Assembly (NCBI RefSeq): GCF_005771405.1 | Contig: NZ_VAUA01000003.1 | Span: 248,001-312,000, forward strand | Origin: Parasedimentitalea maritima | GTDB taxonomy: Bacteria > Pseudomonadota > Alphaproteobacteria > Rhodobacterales > Rhodobacteraceae | Length of the DNA stretch: 64,000 bases | Direction of reading: 5' to 3' | Shown here: positions 53,066 through 62,182 of the stretch, piece by piece | How positions within the stretch are numbered: position 1 is the first letter of the stretch | Layout of the letters: every line of letters begins with the position of its first letter | Position numbers and translations under genes: made by a program | The notes under the pieces: generated by a model | Told to the model about the DNA's origin: nothing | Seen by the model: the letters and a program-made list of their open reading frames with translations, nothing else | Database searches by the model: none

Positions 53066-53766
53066 GCACGATGTTAAAACCAATACGCCAGTGTCCCCCT
53101 GTCGCGACACCCCAGCCGGACCTGACACCTCCGGCTGACATGGAACCGGGCCCCGATTAAAACCGGGGCGCCTAGCAATGGATATTGCGGGCCGGGTGAA
53201 ACCCCCGACCTCCTCCGCCCCTCGGGCGGCGCCGCCTGAATTTACAATGGATGATCAACAGAACCGTTTCACGAGGACGTCACGAGATGATGCCTCTGAG
53301 TAGAACCCAGCCTAGATTGGCCACCCCGACAGAGTGAAAGCCTTTGCCGGTGCGTTTGGTGTGCTTTGGGGGTGAGGACTGTCTTGGAAATGATCTGAGG
53401 GAGTGAAGACACTTCTCAGAAACCATCTGGGGGATGGTTTCGTTTCTAAACGAACGGAGCCCATGGGTGCAGGTTCCTAGCGGCACAGTTTTGATAATAG
53501 AACTAAGGGAAGCGCACGACCCTGGCTGGGCGTGAAGCGCCCTCCCGTGGGGAGAGGGTCGCGCGGCCCGACGTGCCGCCGGGCTGGAGGGCTGTTAGGG
53601 GGGCGTACAACGGAAACCGGCGGAGCTGGTGCCCCGCCGGTTTTTAGGTGATGCGATTGAGGTTGGTGCTGAAGGGGGCCTTTGCGCGACGTACCGCAGA
53701 ACATTCCCGTGTGGGCGCGCGATTGACTTCGTCATTCGCTGCCGCCGTCACTTAAAATGGGCAGCT
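53066..53766. other. Structured non-coding stretch upstream of lepA end
   Basis: About 700 bases without a convincing gene on either strand. Hairpins include GAAACCAT/ATGGTTTC (about 53426-53448), CCCTCCC/GGGAGAGGG (about 53540-53560), GCCCG/CGGGC (about 53567-53585) and a strong plus-strand terminator at 53614-53645. The latter implies a plus-strand transcript. A weak promoter-like GATAAT occurs at 53493-53498. Confidence 0.5.
53614..53645 (+). terminator. Orphan intrinsic terminator
   Basis: AAACCGGCGG and CCGCCGGTTT pair around AGCTGGTGCC and are followed by TT. No plus-strand gene precedes it within 590 bases, so it may end a small RNA. Confidence 0.7.
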
Positions 53767-53786
53767 TTAGCTGTCCATTTTAAGTG
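53749..53786. terminator. 38-base palindrome covering the lepA stop
   Basis: CACTTAAAATGG and CCATTTTAAGTG, with CAGC/GCTG inside and a TTTA loop, form a 16-bp stem with one mismatch. The lepA stop codon (53767-53769) lies in the loop. Long A and T runs in the arms suit a terminator working in both directions. Confidence 0.65.
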
Positions 53787-55566
53787 CGGAAATAAACGCC
53801 TCTTGTGGGATGTCGACTTTACCAAACTGGCGCATCTTTTTCTTACCCTTTTTCTGCTTGTCCAGCAGCTTCCGCTTACGGCTGGCGTCGCCGCCGTAAC
53901 ACTTGGCGGTCACGTCTTTGCGCAGGGCAGACAGGGTTTCGCGGGCGATCACTTTACCGCCGATGGCCGCCTGGATCGGGATCTTGAACATGTGGCGCGG
54001 GATCAGGTCTTTGAGCTTTTCGACCATGGCGCGGCCACGGGCATCAGCCCGGTCACGGTGCACCATCATCGACAGCGCATCCACCGGCTCGTCATTGACC
54101 AAGATCGACATCTTGACCAGATTGTCCTCGCGGTAGCCGGTCATCTGGTAATCAAACGAGGCATAGCCCTTGGTCACCGATTTCAGACGGTCGTAAAAGT
54201 CAAACACTACCTCGTTCAATGGCAGGTCATAAACTGCCATCGCACGCGAACCGGCATAGGTCAGGTCTTCCTGCAGACCACGGCGATCCTGACACAGCTT
54301 CAGCACATCACCCAGATATTCGTCAGGCACCAGAATAGTCGCCTTAATCCGCGGCTCTTCCAGGTGGTCCACATGGGTCAGGTCGGGCATATCTGCTGGA
54401 TTGTGCAGTTCAACCATAGTGCCATCGCGCATGAACACGTGATACACCACCGAGGGCGCGGTGGTGATCAGCTCGATGTTATACTCACGCTCAATACGAT
54501 CGCGGACCACTTCGAGGTGCAGCAGCCCCAGGAAGCCACAACGGAAGCCAAAGCCCAGCGCCGCGGATGTCTCCATCTCAAACGTAAAGGAGGCGTCGTT
54601 CAGCGCCAGCTTGTCAATCGCGTCGCGCAGGTCTTCGAACTCGGCACTGTCGACCGGGAATAAGCCACAGAACACCACGGGTTGCGCGGGCTTAAAGCCG
54701 TCCAACGCCACTTCGCAGCCCTGACGGTCATTGGTGATGGTATCACCCACACGGGTGTCGCGCACCTGCTTGATTGACGCGGTCAGGAACCCCATCTCGC
54801 CGGGGCCCAGCACATCAATAGTTTCCATCTCGGGGCGGAACACGCCGATGCGGTCAACGCTGTGCAGGGTGTCGTTGGACATGAACTTGACCCGCATGCC
54901 CTTTTTCAACTCACCGTCGATGATGCGGACCAGAACGATCACACCCAGATAGCTGTCATACCAGCTGTCCACCAACATCGCCTTCAGCGGCGCGTCGCGG
55001 GTGCCGGTTGGGGCGGGTAGTTCGTTGACGATAGCTTCGAGAGTTTCGTGGATCCCCTGCCCGGTTTTGGCAGAAACCTGAATGGCGCCTGTGGCCTCAA
55101 TACCAATCACATCTTCGATTTGTTCGGCCACGCGGTCACAGTCAGAGGCCGGCAGGTCGATCTTGTTCAACACAGGCACGATCTCATGGTCGGCCTCCAT
55201 CGCGTGGTAGACATTGGCCAGCGTCTGCGCCTCGACCCCTTGCGAGCTGTCGACGACCAGCAGCGAGCCTTCGACCGCACGCATCGAGCGGGAGACCTCA
55301 TAGGCGAAATCGACGTGACCGGGGGTGTCGATCAGGTTCAGAACATAGTTCTCCCCGTCGTCCGCCTTGTAATCAATCCGCACCGTATTGGCCTTGATGG
55401 TGATACCGCGCTCGCGCTCGATATCCATAGAGTCGAGCAACTGCGCTTTCATATCACGGCCAGCCACCGTGCCGGTCTCTTGGATAAGACGGTCAGCAAG
55501 GGTGGATTTGCCGTGGTCAATATGCGCCACGATCGAGAAATTGCGGATTTTGGACAGTTCGGTCAT
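53767..55566 (-). CDS. lepA: Elongation factor 4 (LepA)
   Basis: A 599-residue ribosome-associated GTPase that helps initiation and back-translocation under stress. G motifs are [17 protein letters not shown] and NKIDLP. The C-terminal LepA-specific domain ends [13 protein letters not shown]. The start at 55566 ([19 protein letters not shown]) is the family start; 83 upstream codons open in frame are ignored. Its 3' end lies in a palindrome. Confidence 0.96.
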   Translation of the reverse strand: MTELSKIRNFSIVAHIDHGKSTLADRLIQETGTVAGRDMKAQLLDSMDIERERGITIKANTVRIDYKADDGENYVLNLIDTPGHVDFAYEVSRSMRAVEGSLLVVDSSQGVEAQTLANVYHAMEADHEIVPVLNKIDLPASDCDRVAEQIEDVIGIEATGAIQVSAKTGQGIHETLEAIVNELPAPTGTRDAPLKAMLVDSWYDSYLGVIVLVRIIDGELKKGMRVKFMSNDTLHSVDRIGVFRPEMETIDVLGPGEMGFLTASIKQVRDTRVGDTITNDRQGCEVALDGFKPAQPVVFCGLFPVDSAEFEDLRDAIDKLALNDASFTFEMETSAALGFGFRCGFLGLLHLEVVRDRIEREYNIELITTAPSVVYHVFMRDGTMVELHNPADMPDLTHVDHLEEPRIKATILVPDEYLGDVLKLCQDRRGLQEDLTYAGSRAMAVYDLPLNEVVFDFYDRLKSVTKGYASFDYQMTGYREDNLVKMSILVNDEPVDALSMMVHRDRADARGRAMVEKLKDLIPRHMFKIPIQAAIGGKVIARETLSALRKDVTAKCYGGDASRKRKLLDKQKKGKKKMRQFGKVDIPQEAFISALKMDS

Positions 55567-55950
55567 GGGTGTGGATATGATTTGGATTCTTGCGCTGGTC
55601 AAGCGGCCGTATAGGGTGCGGGCAAGGTTATTTGATCTATGGGTGCATTCGTTGGCGGATTTTGATGCTATTGAGGATATGGAGCAGCTAGAAAGCTGGC
55701 TGAAGAGGAACGCTAGCTCCTTCGCCCGGTCGCCAGACCGGGCCGCGCCTGACCTTCCCGTCAAACCAGAGGTTTGCCTCCGGCAAAACGGAGAAGGCGC
55801 TTTGCACCTCCCCAACGTCAGCCGCTGCCCTTAGCGGTAGTTCTAAGGCCTTACTTGCGTCCCCCCCCCATGCATCAAACCGCCATTTCGTGTATACTAA
55901 CCTCTCCAGGCGCGCGAACAGCCAGGTGCCAACCGCAGGAGGACCACCCT
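55567..55950. other. Intergenic region with hairpins upstream of lepA
   Basis: 384 bases. It includes GCCCGGTC-GCCA-GACCGGGC at 55726-55745 and CCGCTGCCCTTAGCGG near 55822-55837. The minus-strand reading frame through it lacks protein-like character. It must hold the lepA promoter and that of the small protein at 55951. Confidence 0.5.
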
Positions 55951-56133
55951 ATGAATGCCATCCAAACCGCAGAATTTGCTCGTGCATTGTACAGCGCGCA
56001 TGGCGACAAGGCAGAAGCAGAAGCGGCTCATAAGATGCAAGAATGTGAGGCCGCGGGTAACAGTGACAAGGTTCAGGACTGGAAAGCCATCCGGCAAGCC
56101 ATTCGCGCGCTGCGCGGACCCAATCAATCCTGA
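55951..56133 (+). CDS. 60-residue soluble protein, unknown
   Basis: ATG with GCAGGAGG nine bases upstream opens a 60-residue helical protein beginning MNAIQTAEFARALYSAHGDK, rich in Ala, Glu and Lys, and with the C-terminal half AIRQAIRALRGPNQS. The ribosome site is nearly perfect. It has no signal peptide. Function unknown; the pattern is common in Rhodobacterales as far as I recall. Confidence 0.8.
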   Translation: MNAIQTAEFARALYSAHGDKAEAEAAHKMQECEAAGNSDKVQDWKAIRQAIRALRGPNQS

Positions 56134-56315
56134 CGACACTGTCCTCGGGTCACACCTGATATTTTAGCGCAATACATCTCAAACAACATAGGCCCGGCAG
56201 ATTCCTGCCCAAAGCTTTTGCTGCATTTACCATGATTGCAACAAACCCGCGCTTTCGTCATAGTGCCCAAAACGCGAGCACCAAGACTCGCTTATCTGGC
56301 CCGAGGACGTCGACT

Positions 56316-56627
56316 ATGAAGCTGCTGCTGATCCCCCTGCTCTGTGCAGGGCCACTTGTTATTGTACCTTCCGCGCCTGTTCAGGCGAGTACCGTTGAGC
56401 GCGCTTGCCGCCAATCCGACCGCTCGGCGTCATCGCCATCGCTGTGTCGGTGCATTGGCAAGGTCGCCAAGGCCAGCCTCTCGAGTTCTGAACAGCGCAC
56501 CGTCGCCAAGTGGTTTGATGATCCACATCAGGCACAAGTAATCCGGCAATCCGATAGCCGCAGCGATGAGCGTCTCTGGCTGCGCTACAAGGCCTTTGGA
56601 GAGCGTGCAGCCCGCACTTGCAGCTAA
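56316..56627 (+). CDS. Small secreted protein of the Rhodobacteraceae 'arginine transporter' type
   Basis: A 103-residue protein with a signal peptide (ending near APVQA, residue 24). Four cysteines lie in ERACRQSD, SLCRCIGKVA and ARTCS, and the DDPHQAQVIRQSD segment is conserved. Databases often label the family arginine transporter, but it has no membrane helices beyond the signal, so that name is not supported. Likely periplasmic; role unknown. Confidence 0.75.
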   Translation: MKLLLIPLLCAGPLVIVPSAPVQASTVERACRQSDRSASSPSLCRCIGKVAKASLSSSEQRTVAKWFDDPHQAQVIRQSDSRSDERLWLRYKAFGERAARTCS

Positions 56628-56842
56628 TCAACGCGCTGCCTGTTCCGCCCAAAACCACCTCCAGACCTCTGGCGTCACTTCAGGACGTGTGACGCTAGGG
56701 AAATCACTTCCACCAAGTACTTACAATTTTAATGACTTTTAAGTTGTTACGCCGCCTCGACATTCCCGCCTTCCGGTTTTCGCTCTTGACCCTAGTACCC
56801 CGCATACTCACAAAAGGCTGAACAAAAATGGGGAGCGTGCAA

Positions 56843-57808
56843 ATGCTGATGAAAGGGGTAACCCTTCGGGGGCTCGAGGTGTTTGAAGCCCTGGCCAAAA
56901 CGGGGTCAGTCGCACAGGCCGCTGAACTGACCGGACTAAGCCAGCCGGCCGTGAGCCAACAGCTGCGCAATCTGGAAAAGGCACTGGGGTCTGACCTGGT
57001 TGATCACAGCCGCCGCCCGATGCTGGTGACCGCAGCTGGCCGCAATTTCCTGAACCGAACCGAGGTCGTCTTGTCAGAGCTGCGGCTGGCGCAGAGCGAA
57101 TTGACGGTCATGGATCTGACCCACCTGTCGACCTTGTCGATTGGCCTGATCGACGATTTCGACAATGATCTCACCCCTCGTCTGGTTACCATTCTGGCCG
57201 ATAGCCTGACCCAATGCCGGTTCAAGATGATCACTGCGTCCAGCCATGACATCAGCCGGGCAATGGCCGCGCGGGATTTGCACATTGCGGTGGCAGCCAG
57301 CACCGGTGAACAGCGCGAAGACATTGTGGAATACCCTCTGGTACGCGACCCTTTCATTCTGGTGGCCCCCAAAGGGTTCCTGTCCGATCCCAGCACTCAG
57401 GAAGAATTACTAAGACAGTTGCCCCTGCTCCGGTATGATCACGAGCAACTGATTTCACAACAAATCGAAGCCCATCTGGCGCAGCAGAAACTAGAGTTTG
57501 AAGAGCGCTTTGAAATCGGCTCTCATTTGGCCCTTATGGCTATGGTTGCGCGGCGGATTGGCTGGTCGGTGACCACGCCACTTGGCTATATGCGGGCGGG
57601 TCGGTTCCACGATCAAATTGATGCTTTTCCTTTGCCTTTCGGGGCGTTTTCACGCGACATTTCCTTGTTCGCCGCCGCCGATTGGGCCGATCGGGTACCA
57701 CGCGACGTCGCGCAAACCATGCGTCACCTGTTGCAAAGCCAGGTCATTGGGCCTGCGATCAGCCAGTTACCCTGGCTAGCCGGACAGTTGCAGGTGATGG
57801 AAGAGTAA
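56843..57808 (+). CDS. LysR-family transcription regulator
   Basis: A 321-residue regulator. The N-terminal winged helix reads GLEVFEALAKTGSVAQAAELTGLSQPAVSQQLRNLEKALG, followed by the linker helix and the two-lobed effector domain. ATG at 56843 is preferred because GGGGAG lies at the right distance; ATG 56828 is alternative. The effector and target are not known. LMW phosphatase lies on the other strand downstream. Confidence 0.9.
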   Translation: MLMKGVTLRGLEVFEALAKTGSVAQAAELTGLSQPAVSQQLRNLEKALGSDLVDHSRRPMLVTAAGRNFLNRTEVVLSELRLAQSELTVMDLTHLSTLSIGLIDDFDNDLTPRLVTILADSLTQCRFKMITASSHDISRAMAARDLHIAVAASTGEQREDIVEYPLVRDPFILVAPKGFLSDPSTQEELLRQLPLLRYDHEQLISQQIEAHLAQQKLEFEERFEIGSHLALMAMVARRIGWSVTTPLGYMRAGRFHDQIDAFPLPFGAFSRDISLFAAADWADRVPRDVAQTMRHLLQSQVIGPAISQLPWLAGQLQVMEE

Positions 57809-57841
57809 TACCCTGCCTCTCTCGCTGGCTCCTGCGAAAGA

Positions 57842-58291
57842 TCAATCAGGCGCGTCGAGTGCCTGCTTCAATCCAGTGGCGCACTGAGCAATCAAATCCA
57901 GACAGCCGTCAAAATCGCGGGTGGAATAGGGGTCGGGCACATGATCCGCCTGCGTCGCAGCGGCGTAGTCTGTGAACAACTGCACTGGTGTCTGACACCC
58001 TGATGGGCGCAGGGTCTCGACTTTAGCTTGATTGTCGGCATCCATCACGATGATCAGATCAAAACGATCATAGTCAGATGGGGCGAATTGCCGGGCCCGA
58101 AGGTCAGAGATATCAACCCCACGTCCCCGCAGCGCAGATTGCATGGCCCCATATGGTGGCTCCCCCACATGCCAGTCTGATGTGCCAGCACTGTCCGTCA
58201 TAAACTCCGGCGCAAGATCGCGAAACACGCCTTCAGCTGCAGGCGAGCGGCAGATGTTACCAAGACAGACAAACAGAATTTTCTGAGGCAT
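57842..58291 (-). CDS. Low-molecular-weight protein tyrosine phosphatase
   Basis: A 149-residue phosphatase. The P-loop CLGNICRSP gives the nucleophile C9 and R15, and the acid is D120 in VPDPYSTRDF. All catalytic residues are present. These enzymes act on tyrosine phosphates, often with a BY-kinase, or on arsenate in the related ArsC. The DPYS motif supports the phosphatase. Confidence 0.93.
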   Translation of the reverse strand: MPQKILFVCLGNICRSPAAEGVFRDLAPEFMTDSAGTSDWHVGEPPYGAMQSALRGRGVDISDLRARQFAPSDYDRFDLIIVMDADNQAKVETLRPSGCQTPVQLFTDYAAATQADHVPDPYSTRDFDGCLDLIAQCATGLKQALDAPD

Positions 58292-58332
58292 GGTAGAGAG
58301 GTGTCCTGTGTTAGTTGTGGAAAGGCGCAGAT

Positions 58333-58779
58333 GTGAAGTTACTTAACAACGGCTTGCATGGGTTTGCCATAGCCCTATTTGTCATCTCGGCCAGTCCGCT
58401 CTGGGCAGACACTGCGCCATCCCCCTACGAAACAGACTGCACAATGAAAACCTGGGCTGGCTACCTTGCCCCCTACGAACAGGAAATCACTCTGAAAGAA
58501 GTTCTTCCACACCCTAATGGAGACATTCTTGCATATGAGTTGTCGCCCATAGTCGGAGACTTTGCAAAGGCCTATATGTTCCTGTTTGATGATGGCATCT
58601 GCTTTCGCGAAGTGATTTCCATTGGTTCTTATGCGATTACCGCGATGATGCATGATGGTTCCGGGCGGTTGTTTCATGCCGATCATTACAAAGAAGACGA
58701 GCATGGCACCCTCGATTTCTTCACGGGAAAACCGAGTTATGAAGCCGCAAAGGCCTTGGCCCTGGGAGTGTTGAATTGA
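58333..58779 (+). CDS. Small secreted protein, unknown function
   Basis: A 148-residue protein with a signal peptide (KLLNNGLHGFAIALFVISAS, cleaved near LWADT). The start is taken as GTG at 58333, with AAAGG upstream; another start, TTG at 58315, would add six residues. The mature protein has Cys in ETDCTMKTW and DGICFRE. It overlaps the sirtuin start, so the two are translated together. Family not recognised. Confidence 0.65.
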   Translation: MKLLNNGLHGFAIALFVISASPLWADTAPSPYETDCTMKTWAGYLAPYEQEITLKEVLPHPNGDILAYELSPIVGDFAKAYMFLFDDGICFREVISIGSYAITAMMHDGSGRLFHADHYKEDEHGTLDFFTGKPSYEAAKALALGVLN

Positions 58780-59471
58780 GCAAGATCGTTATTCTCACCG
58801 GAGCCGGGATCTCAGCTGAAAGTGGCTTGGGCACGTTTCGAGATGAAAATGGGCTCTGGGCGCAACACCGGATCGAAGATGTCGCAACACCCGAAGGCTT
58901 TGCCCGCAATCCTGATCTTGTTCATTCCTTCTATAATGCCCGCAGGCACCAGTCCTCGGCGGCGCAGCCCAATGCCGCCCATATGGCACTGGCACAGCTG
59001 CAGGCCCAACACCCCGGCGAGGTTGTGATCATCACGCAAAACGTTGATGGGCTTCATGAGAAAGGTGGGGCCTCTAACGTTTGGCATATGCATGGCATTC
59101 TGGACGGCGCCCTTTGTGCGGCTTGCAGCCACCGCTGGTACGCAGCTGAGGACATGCACCGGGGCACACTCTGCCCGTCTTGTCAGATGCCTGCAGCACG
59201 TCCCGATATCGTTTGGTTTGGCGAGATGCCTTATGACATGGAGCAGATCTATGCCCAGCTCGCCGGTGCGGATCTGTTTGCTTCCATTGGAACCTCATCA
59301 CAGGTCTATCCGGCAGCGGCATTTGTCCACGAAGCTCAGGCGGCGGGCGCTCACACGGTTGAGCTTAATCTGGAGCCATCGTCAATGGTTTCGAGTTTTG
59401 CTGAAACACGCTTTGGCCCTGCCACCGTGATTGTCCCTCAATGGGTCAATGAGGTGATCGGCCAGCCCTGA
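58776..59471 (+). CDS. cobB: NAD-dependent protein deacylase (sirtuin)
   Basis: A 231-residue sirtuin. The NAD-binding motif is GAGISAESGLGTFRD (9-23), QNVDGLH at 88-94, the catalytic His is H106 (WHMHG) and the zinc cysteines are C114, C117, C133 and C136. The Y53-x-x-R56 pair in FYNARR is the class III feature tied to desuccinylation and demalonylation as well as deacetylation. The start is TTG at 58776 overlapping the stop of the previous gene, with GGGAG upstream; no ATG is available. Confidence 0.93.
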   Translation: MSKIVILTGAGISAESGLGTFRDENGLWAQHRIEDVATPEGFARNPDLVHSFYNARRHQSSAAQPNAAHMALAQLQAQHPGEVVIITQNVDGLHEKGGASNVWHMHGILDGALCAACSHRWYAAEDMHRGTLCPSCQMPAARPDIVWFGEMPYDMEQIYAQLAGADLFASIGTSSQVYPAAAFVHEAQAAGAHTVELNLEPSSMVSSFAETRFGPATVIVPQWVNEVIGQP

Positions 59472-59549
59472 AACGTCAAAGCCAGCCCCAAAGGGCTGGC
59501 CAGGCGCGCAGGAGGGCGGCAGCGCCGTCGGACGCCGCGCCCCGCTTGC

Positions 59550-60029
59550 TTAGTTGCTGTGTTTGGTATGACCCATACCACCATGGCTCGCCTTGCGCTC
59601 CAGATCGACTGGGACTTCAACAACCACATCACCAGCCTTTTCAAAGGTCAGGGTCAGCGTAACTGTGTCCCCCTGTTTCAGCTCCTGGGTCAGACCCATA
59701 AACATCACGTGGTCACCACCACGTTGCAGCATATGTGTCTCGCCAGCAGGAATCGCAAAGCCTTCCTCGACATGCATCATCTTCATGACACCATCGCCCA
59801 TGTCCTTATGGGTGTGCAGCTCGGTGCGCTTGGCGATATCGCTGCTGACTGCGATCAGGCGGTCGTCCTCACCTGTGTGGTTGGCAACAGCCATAAAGGC
59901 CGCGCCTGCCATCTTGTTAGAAGCCCGCGCATAAGCATCTTCCACCATGATCTTGGACATATCGGCAAAGGCTGCTCCAGCCAGAGTCAGGGATGCAGCG
60001 GCAGCAATAACTACGGATTTGAAAGACAT
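59550..60029 (-). CDS. Periplasmic copper chaperone PCu(A)C
   Basis: A 159-residue exported cupredoxin-fold chaperone that delivers Cu(I) to the CuA site of cytochrome oxidase. A signal peptide (ending AAFA, about residue 22) precedes the motif H-x10-M-x21-H-x-M, seen as H74, M85, H107 and M109. The tail (SHGGMGHTKH) is Met/His-rich. It lies with the small exported protein at 60083-60433 on the same strand. Confidence 0.93.
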   Translation of the reverse strand: MSFKSVVIAAAASLTLAGAAFADMSKIMVEDAYARASNKMAGAAFMAVANHTGEDDRLIAVSSDIAKRTELHTHKDMGDGVMKMMHVEEGFAIPAGETHMLQRGGDHVMFMGLTQELKQGDTVTLTLTFEKAGDVVVEVPVDLERKASHGGMGHTKHSN

Positions 60030-60082
60030 AGTCGTCTCTCCTTTAGTCTGATTTTGATTTCTTAGTTTGAGTTTGTGTAGGT

Positions 60083-60433
60083 TCAGGACCCAACCGGCGG
60101 TGAACGCGCACCGGCCTGCAGTGGCATCCGAGACTGGAGACGTATCGCTACAAGAAACTCAGCCCGGCGCATTGGCTCGGGGGTGGCATGCTCTGCGTGT
60201 TGCACTGGCAACACCACATCCAGCGCCGCAGAAATGCAATCAGGACAGTCATGTGGCGCCCGCGTGGGCTGACCATCCGCGTCCACATAGATCACCACCG
60301 GTCCATTGCCTGAACAGATCACCATCTGACCGGTCGCATCACGCATCCCCGCCGCAGCGCCGGCGCTATGGGCGGTCAGGGTGATCGCAAAGACCAGAAA
60401 CAGGGTCAGGTATGAACGGATAAGATGTCTCAT
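60083..60433 (-). CDS. DUF2946-like exported protein
   Basis: A 116-residue protein with an N-terminal hydrophobic segment (RHLIRSYLTLFLVFAITLTAH) and the motifs QMVICSGNGPVVIY and HDCPDCI, a C-x2-C pair. Such proteins often lie beside PCu(A)C and copper-related genes, and this one is 54 bases upstream of it. Metal binding by the Cys is inferred. The start at 60433 is chosen because upstream codons have no pattern. Confidence 0.7.
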   Translation of the reverse strand: MRHLIRSYLTLFLVFAITLTAHSAGAAAGMRDATGQMVICSGNGPVVIYVDADGQPTRAPHDCPDCISAALDVVLPVQHAEHATPEPMRRAEFLVAIRLQSRMPLQAGARSPPVGS

Positions 60434-60507
60434 TGCCGCAAGATAGGCCGGGGTTTGGTCAATCTGCAAGTCGCAAAACAGTCGCAGTTTGTGCTGGCAC
60501 AACAAAC

Positions 60508-60551
60508 AAAAACACCCTGCACGATCACTCGTACAGGGTGCAAATTTTTTG
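60508..60551 (-). terminator. Terminator between rpmB and the DUF2946-like gene
   Basis: CACCCTG and CAGGGTG pair, with ACG/CGT continuing the stem after one mismatch, and a central loop. On the minus strand it is followed by TTTTTG and on the plus strand by AAATTTTTTG, so it can stop both directions. Confidence 0.8.
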
Positions 60552-60565
60552 ATCCGGTGAAGGGA

Positions 60566-60859
60566 TCAGGCCTGAGCAGCAACAACTGCCTTGGCGATCT
60601 CTTTCTTCACTTTCAACGCGCCTGTTGACAGCTCGTCGTCTTTGGCTTTTGCCAAGAATGCGTCCAGACCACCACGGTGATCAACGGTGCGCAGAGCAGC
60701 AGCCGAAATCTTCAGCTTAACGCCGCGGCCCAGAGTCTCGGACTGCAGGGTTACGTCGTTCAGGTTTGGCAAAAACCGACGGCGTGTGCGGTTTTTGGCA
60801 TGGCTTACGTTATTGCCCGTCATCGGGCCTTTTCCGGTCAATTCGCAACGGCGCGACAT
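60566..60859 (-). CDS. rpmB: 50S ribosomal protein L28
   Basis: A 97-residue ribosomal protein. It begins [24 protein letters not shown], the usual L28 N-terminus, with the [13 protein letters not shown] and [17 protein letters not shown] segments. The C-terminus is Ala/Lys-rich. It stands alone with its own terminator. Confidence 0.96.
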   Translation of the reverse strand: MSRRCELTGKGPMTGNNVSHAKNRTRRRFLPNLNDVTLQSETLGRGVKLKISAAALRTVDHRGGLDAFLAKAKDDELSTGALKVKKEIAKAVVAAQA

Positions 60860-60986
60860 GGCATTATCCTCGTTTTCGTCACGGGGAAGCAGACCCCGTC
60901 AATGTAAGAGAGCGCCGCCTAAGCCGCACTCAGAATTTCGTTGGCTGCTCATACGCGGAATCAAAACGGGCGTCAAGCGAGTCAGG

Positions 60987-61892
60987 TCACCCTGCGACCA
61001 CTAGTGTTTGCATTTCTGCCAGCAGCCATTTCCGAAACGCCCGGATCGCAGGAGATTTCCGCCTGCGTTCAGCATAGACCAACCACACCGGGCGTCCACT
61101 CTCAACCACGATATCAAAGGGTTGTATCAATTCCCCATTGGCCAGTTCCCGCCGGTAATAGGTTGGGGTCAGCAGGGTTACCCCCTGCCCGGCCTTGGCG
61201 GCCTGAACCTCAAAAATTTGCGACCCCATGGTTTTATCACGCAGGTTCTTGGTACACGGCGGTGTCAGCCCGGCCGCTTCAAACCAGCGATCCCAGGCAG
61301 GATGCCCTGCAACCACGCGCGGAGCTGTCAACAGATCCTCAAGACAGGTCAACGGCCCGTGACGTTCGATGTAGGCCGGGCTGATCATCGGCGTAATCTC
61401 AGGCCGCATCAAATGGTCCGCTCGCATGCCCTCCCAATTGCCATCACCAATGCGGATGGCAACGCTCGCCTCACCGGCCTCCAGATTGACCGGTTTTTGA
61501 TTGATATCGATCCGGGTGGCGATATCCGGGTTCTCGGCCTGAAACTGCCACAACCTTGGCCCCAGAACACTGGCTGCAAAAGCGGCAATAACAGAAATCA
61601 CCAAAGTGTCCTCGGTCGTCTGGCGCAGTTCAGCAAAGGCCTCACGCAGGATCTCCAGCGCCTCTCCGGCGCGGGCCGCCAATTGCGCCCCGTCTGGCGT
61701 CAGTTGCACGCCGCGTGGCTGGCGGCGAAACAAGGGCACCCCAGCGCGATCTTCCAACTGTTTAATCTGATAGCTCACCGCGGCCTGAGTCATCCCCAAC
61801 TCTTCAGCTGCGCGGGTAAAACTGCCAAAGCGCGCCGCGGCTTCAAATGCGCGCACGGCGGTCAACGGTGGAAGAGGTAGCTGATCTGGCAT
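60987..61892 (-). CDS. LysR-family regulator, GcvA-like
   Basis: A 301-residue regulator. The winged helix starts PLPPLTAVRAFEAAARFGSFTRAAEELGMTQAAVSYQIKQLE, characteristic of the GcvA-type subgroup. The effector domain follows. It is divergent from the DUF1127 gene at 61985 with a 92-base gap, so it may regulate that gene; the effector is unknown. Confidence 0.92.
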   Translation of the reverse strand: MPDQLPLPPLTAVRAFEAAARFGSFTRAAEELGMTQAAVSYQIKQLEDRAGVPLFRRQPRGVQLTPDGAQLAARAGEALEILREAFAELRQTTEDTLVISVIAAFAASVLGPRLWQFQAENPDIATRIDINQKPVNLEAGEASVAIRIGDGNWEGMRADHLMRPEITPMISPAYIERHGPLTCLEDLLTAPRVVAGHPAWDRWFEAAGLTPPCTKNLRDKTMGSQIFEVQAAKAGQGVTLLTPTYYRRELANGELIQPFDIVVESGRPVWLVYAERRRKSPAIRAFRKWLLAEMQTLVVAG

Positions 61893-61984
61893 AAAATCTC
61901 CTTATGCCTCCCCATGGCAATTCAATTGGTCATTCCGGCACCTCATCCCCATTTAGCCAATGTAAGAGATGAAAGGAAAGCGCT

Positions 61985-62182
61985 ATGACCACGCATTGTA
62001 TTGAGCACCAGCCACAAAGATCACTTTGGACAGGCCTGAAACTGCGCTGGCCCCAAAAGCGCCGCGATCAGTTGGTCCGGCAGTTGCAAGCACGTTCATC
62101 GCTGCGCGATTTGTCCAGCCATATTCAAAAGGACATTGGCCTGTTCAATGAAACAGGTCGCCAGCCCTCTACCCGGTGGTAA
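61985..62182 (+). CDS. DUF1127 small protein
   Basis: A 65-residue protein with the DUF1127-like C-terminus QLQARSSLRDLSSHIQKDIGLFNETG, arginine-rich at the front. These small proteins in Rhodobacterales and Rhizobiales bind RNA or affect phosphate and stress metabolism. Its last 14 bases overlap the 3' end of meaB on the other strand. GAAAGG precedes the ATG. Confidence 0.85.
   Translation: MTTHCIEHQPQRSLWTGLKLRWPQKRRDQLVRQLQARSSLRDLSSHIQKDIGLFNETGRQPSTRW

Noticed and set aside
53280-53486. 68-residue minus-strand reading frame in the structured stretch
   Set aside because: It has no ribosome site, covers several hairpins and has a random-looking composition, so a protein gene is not supported.
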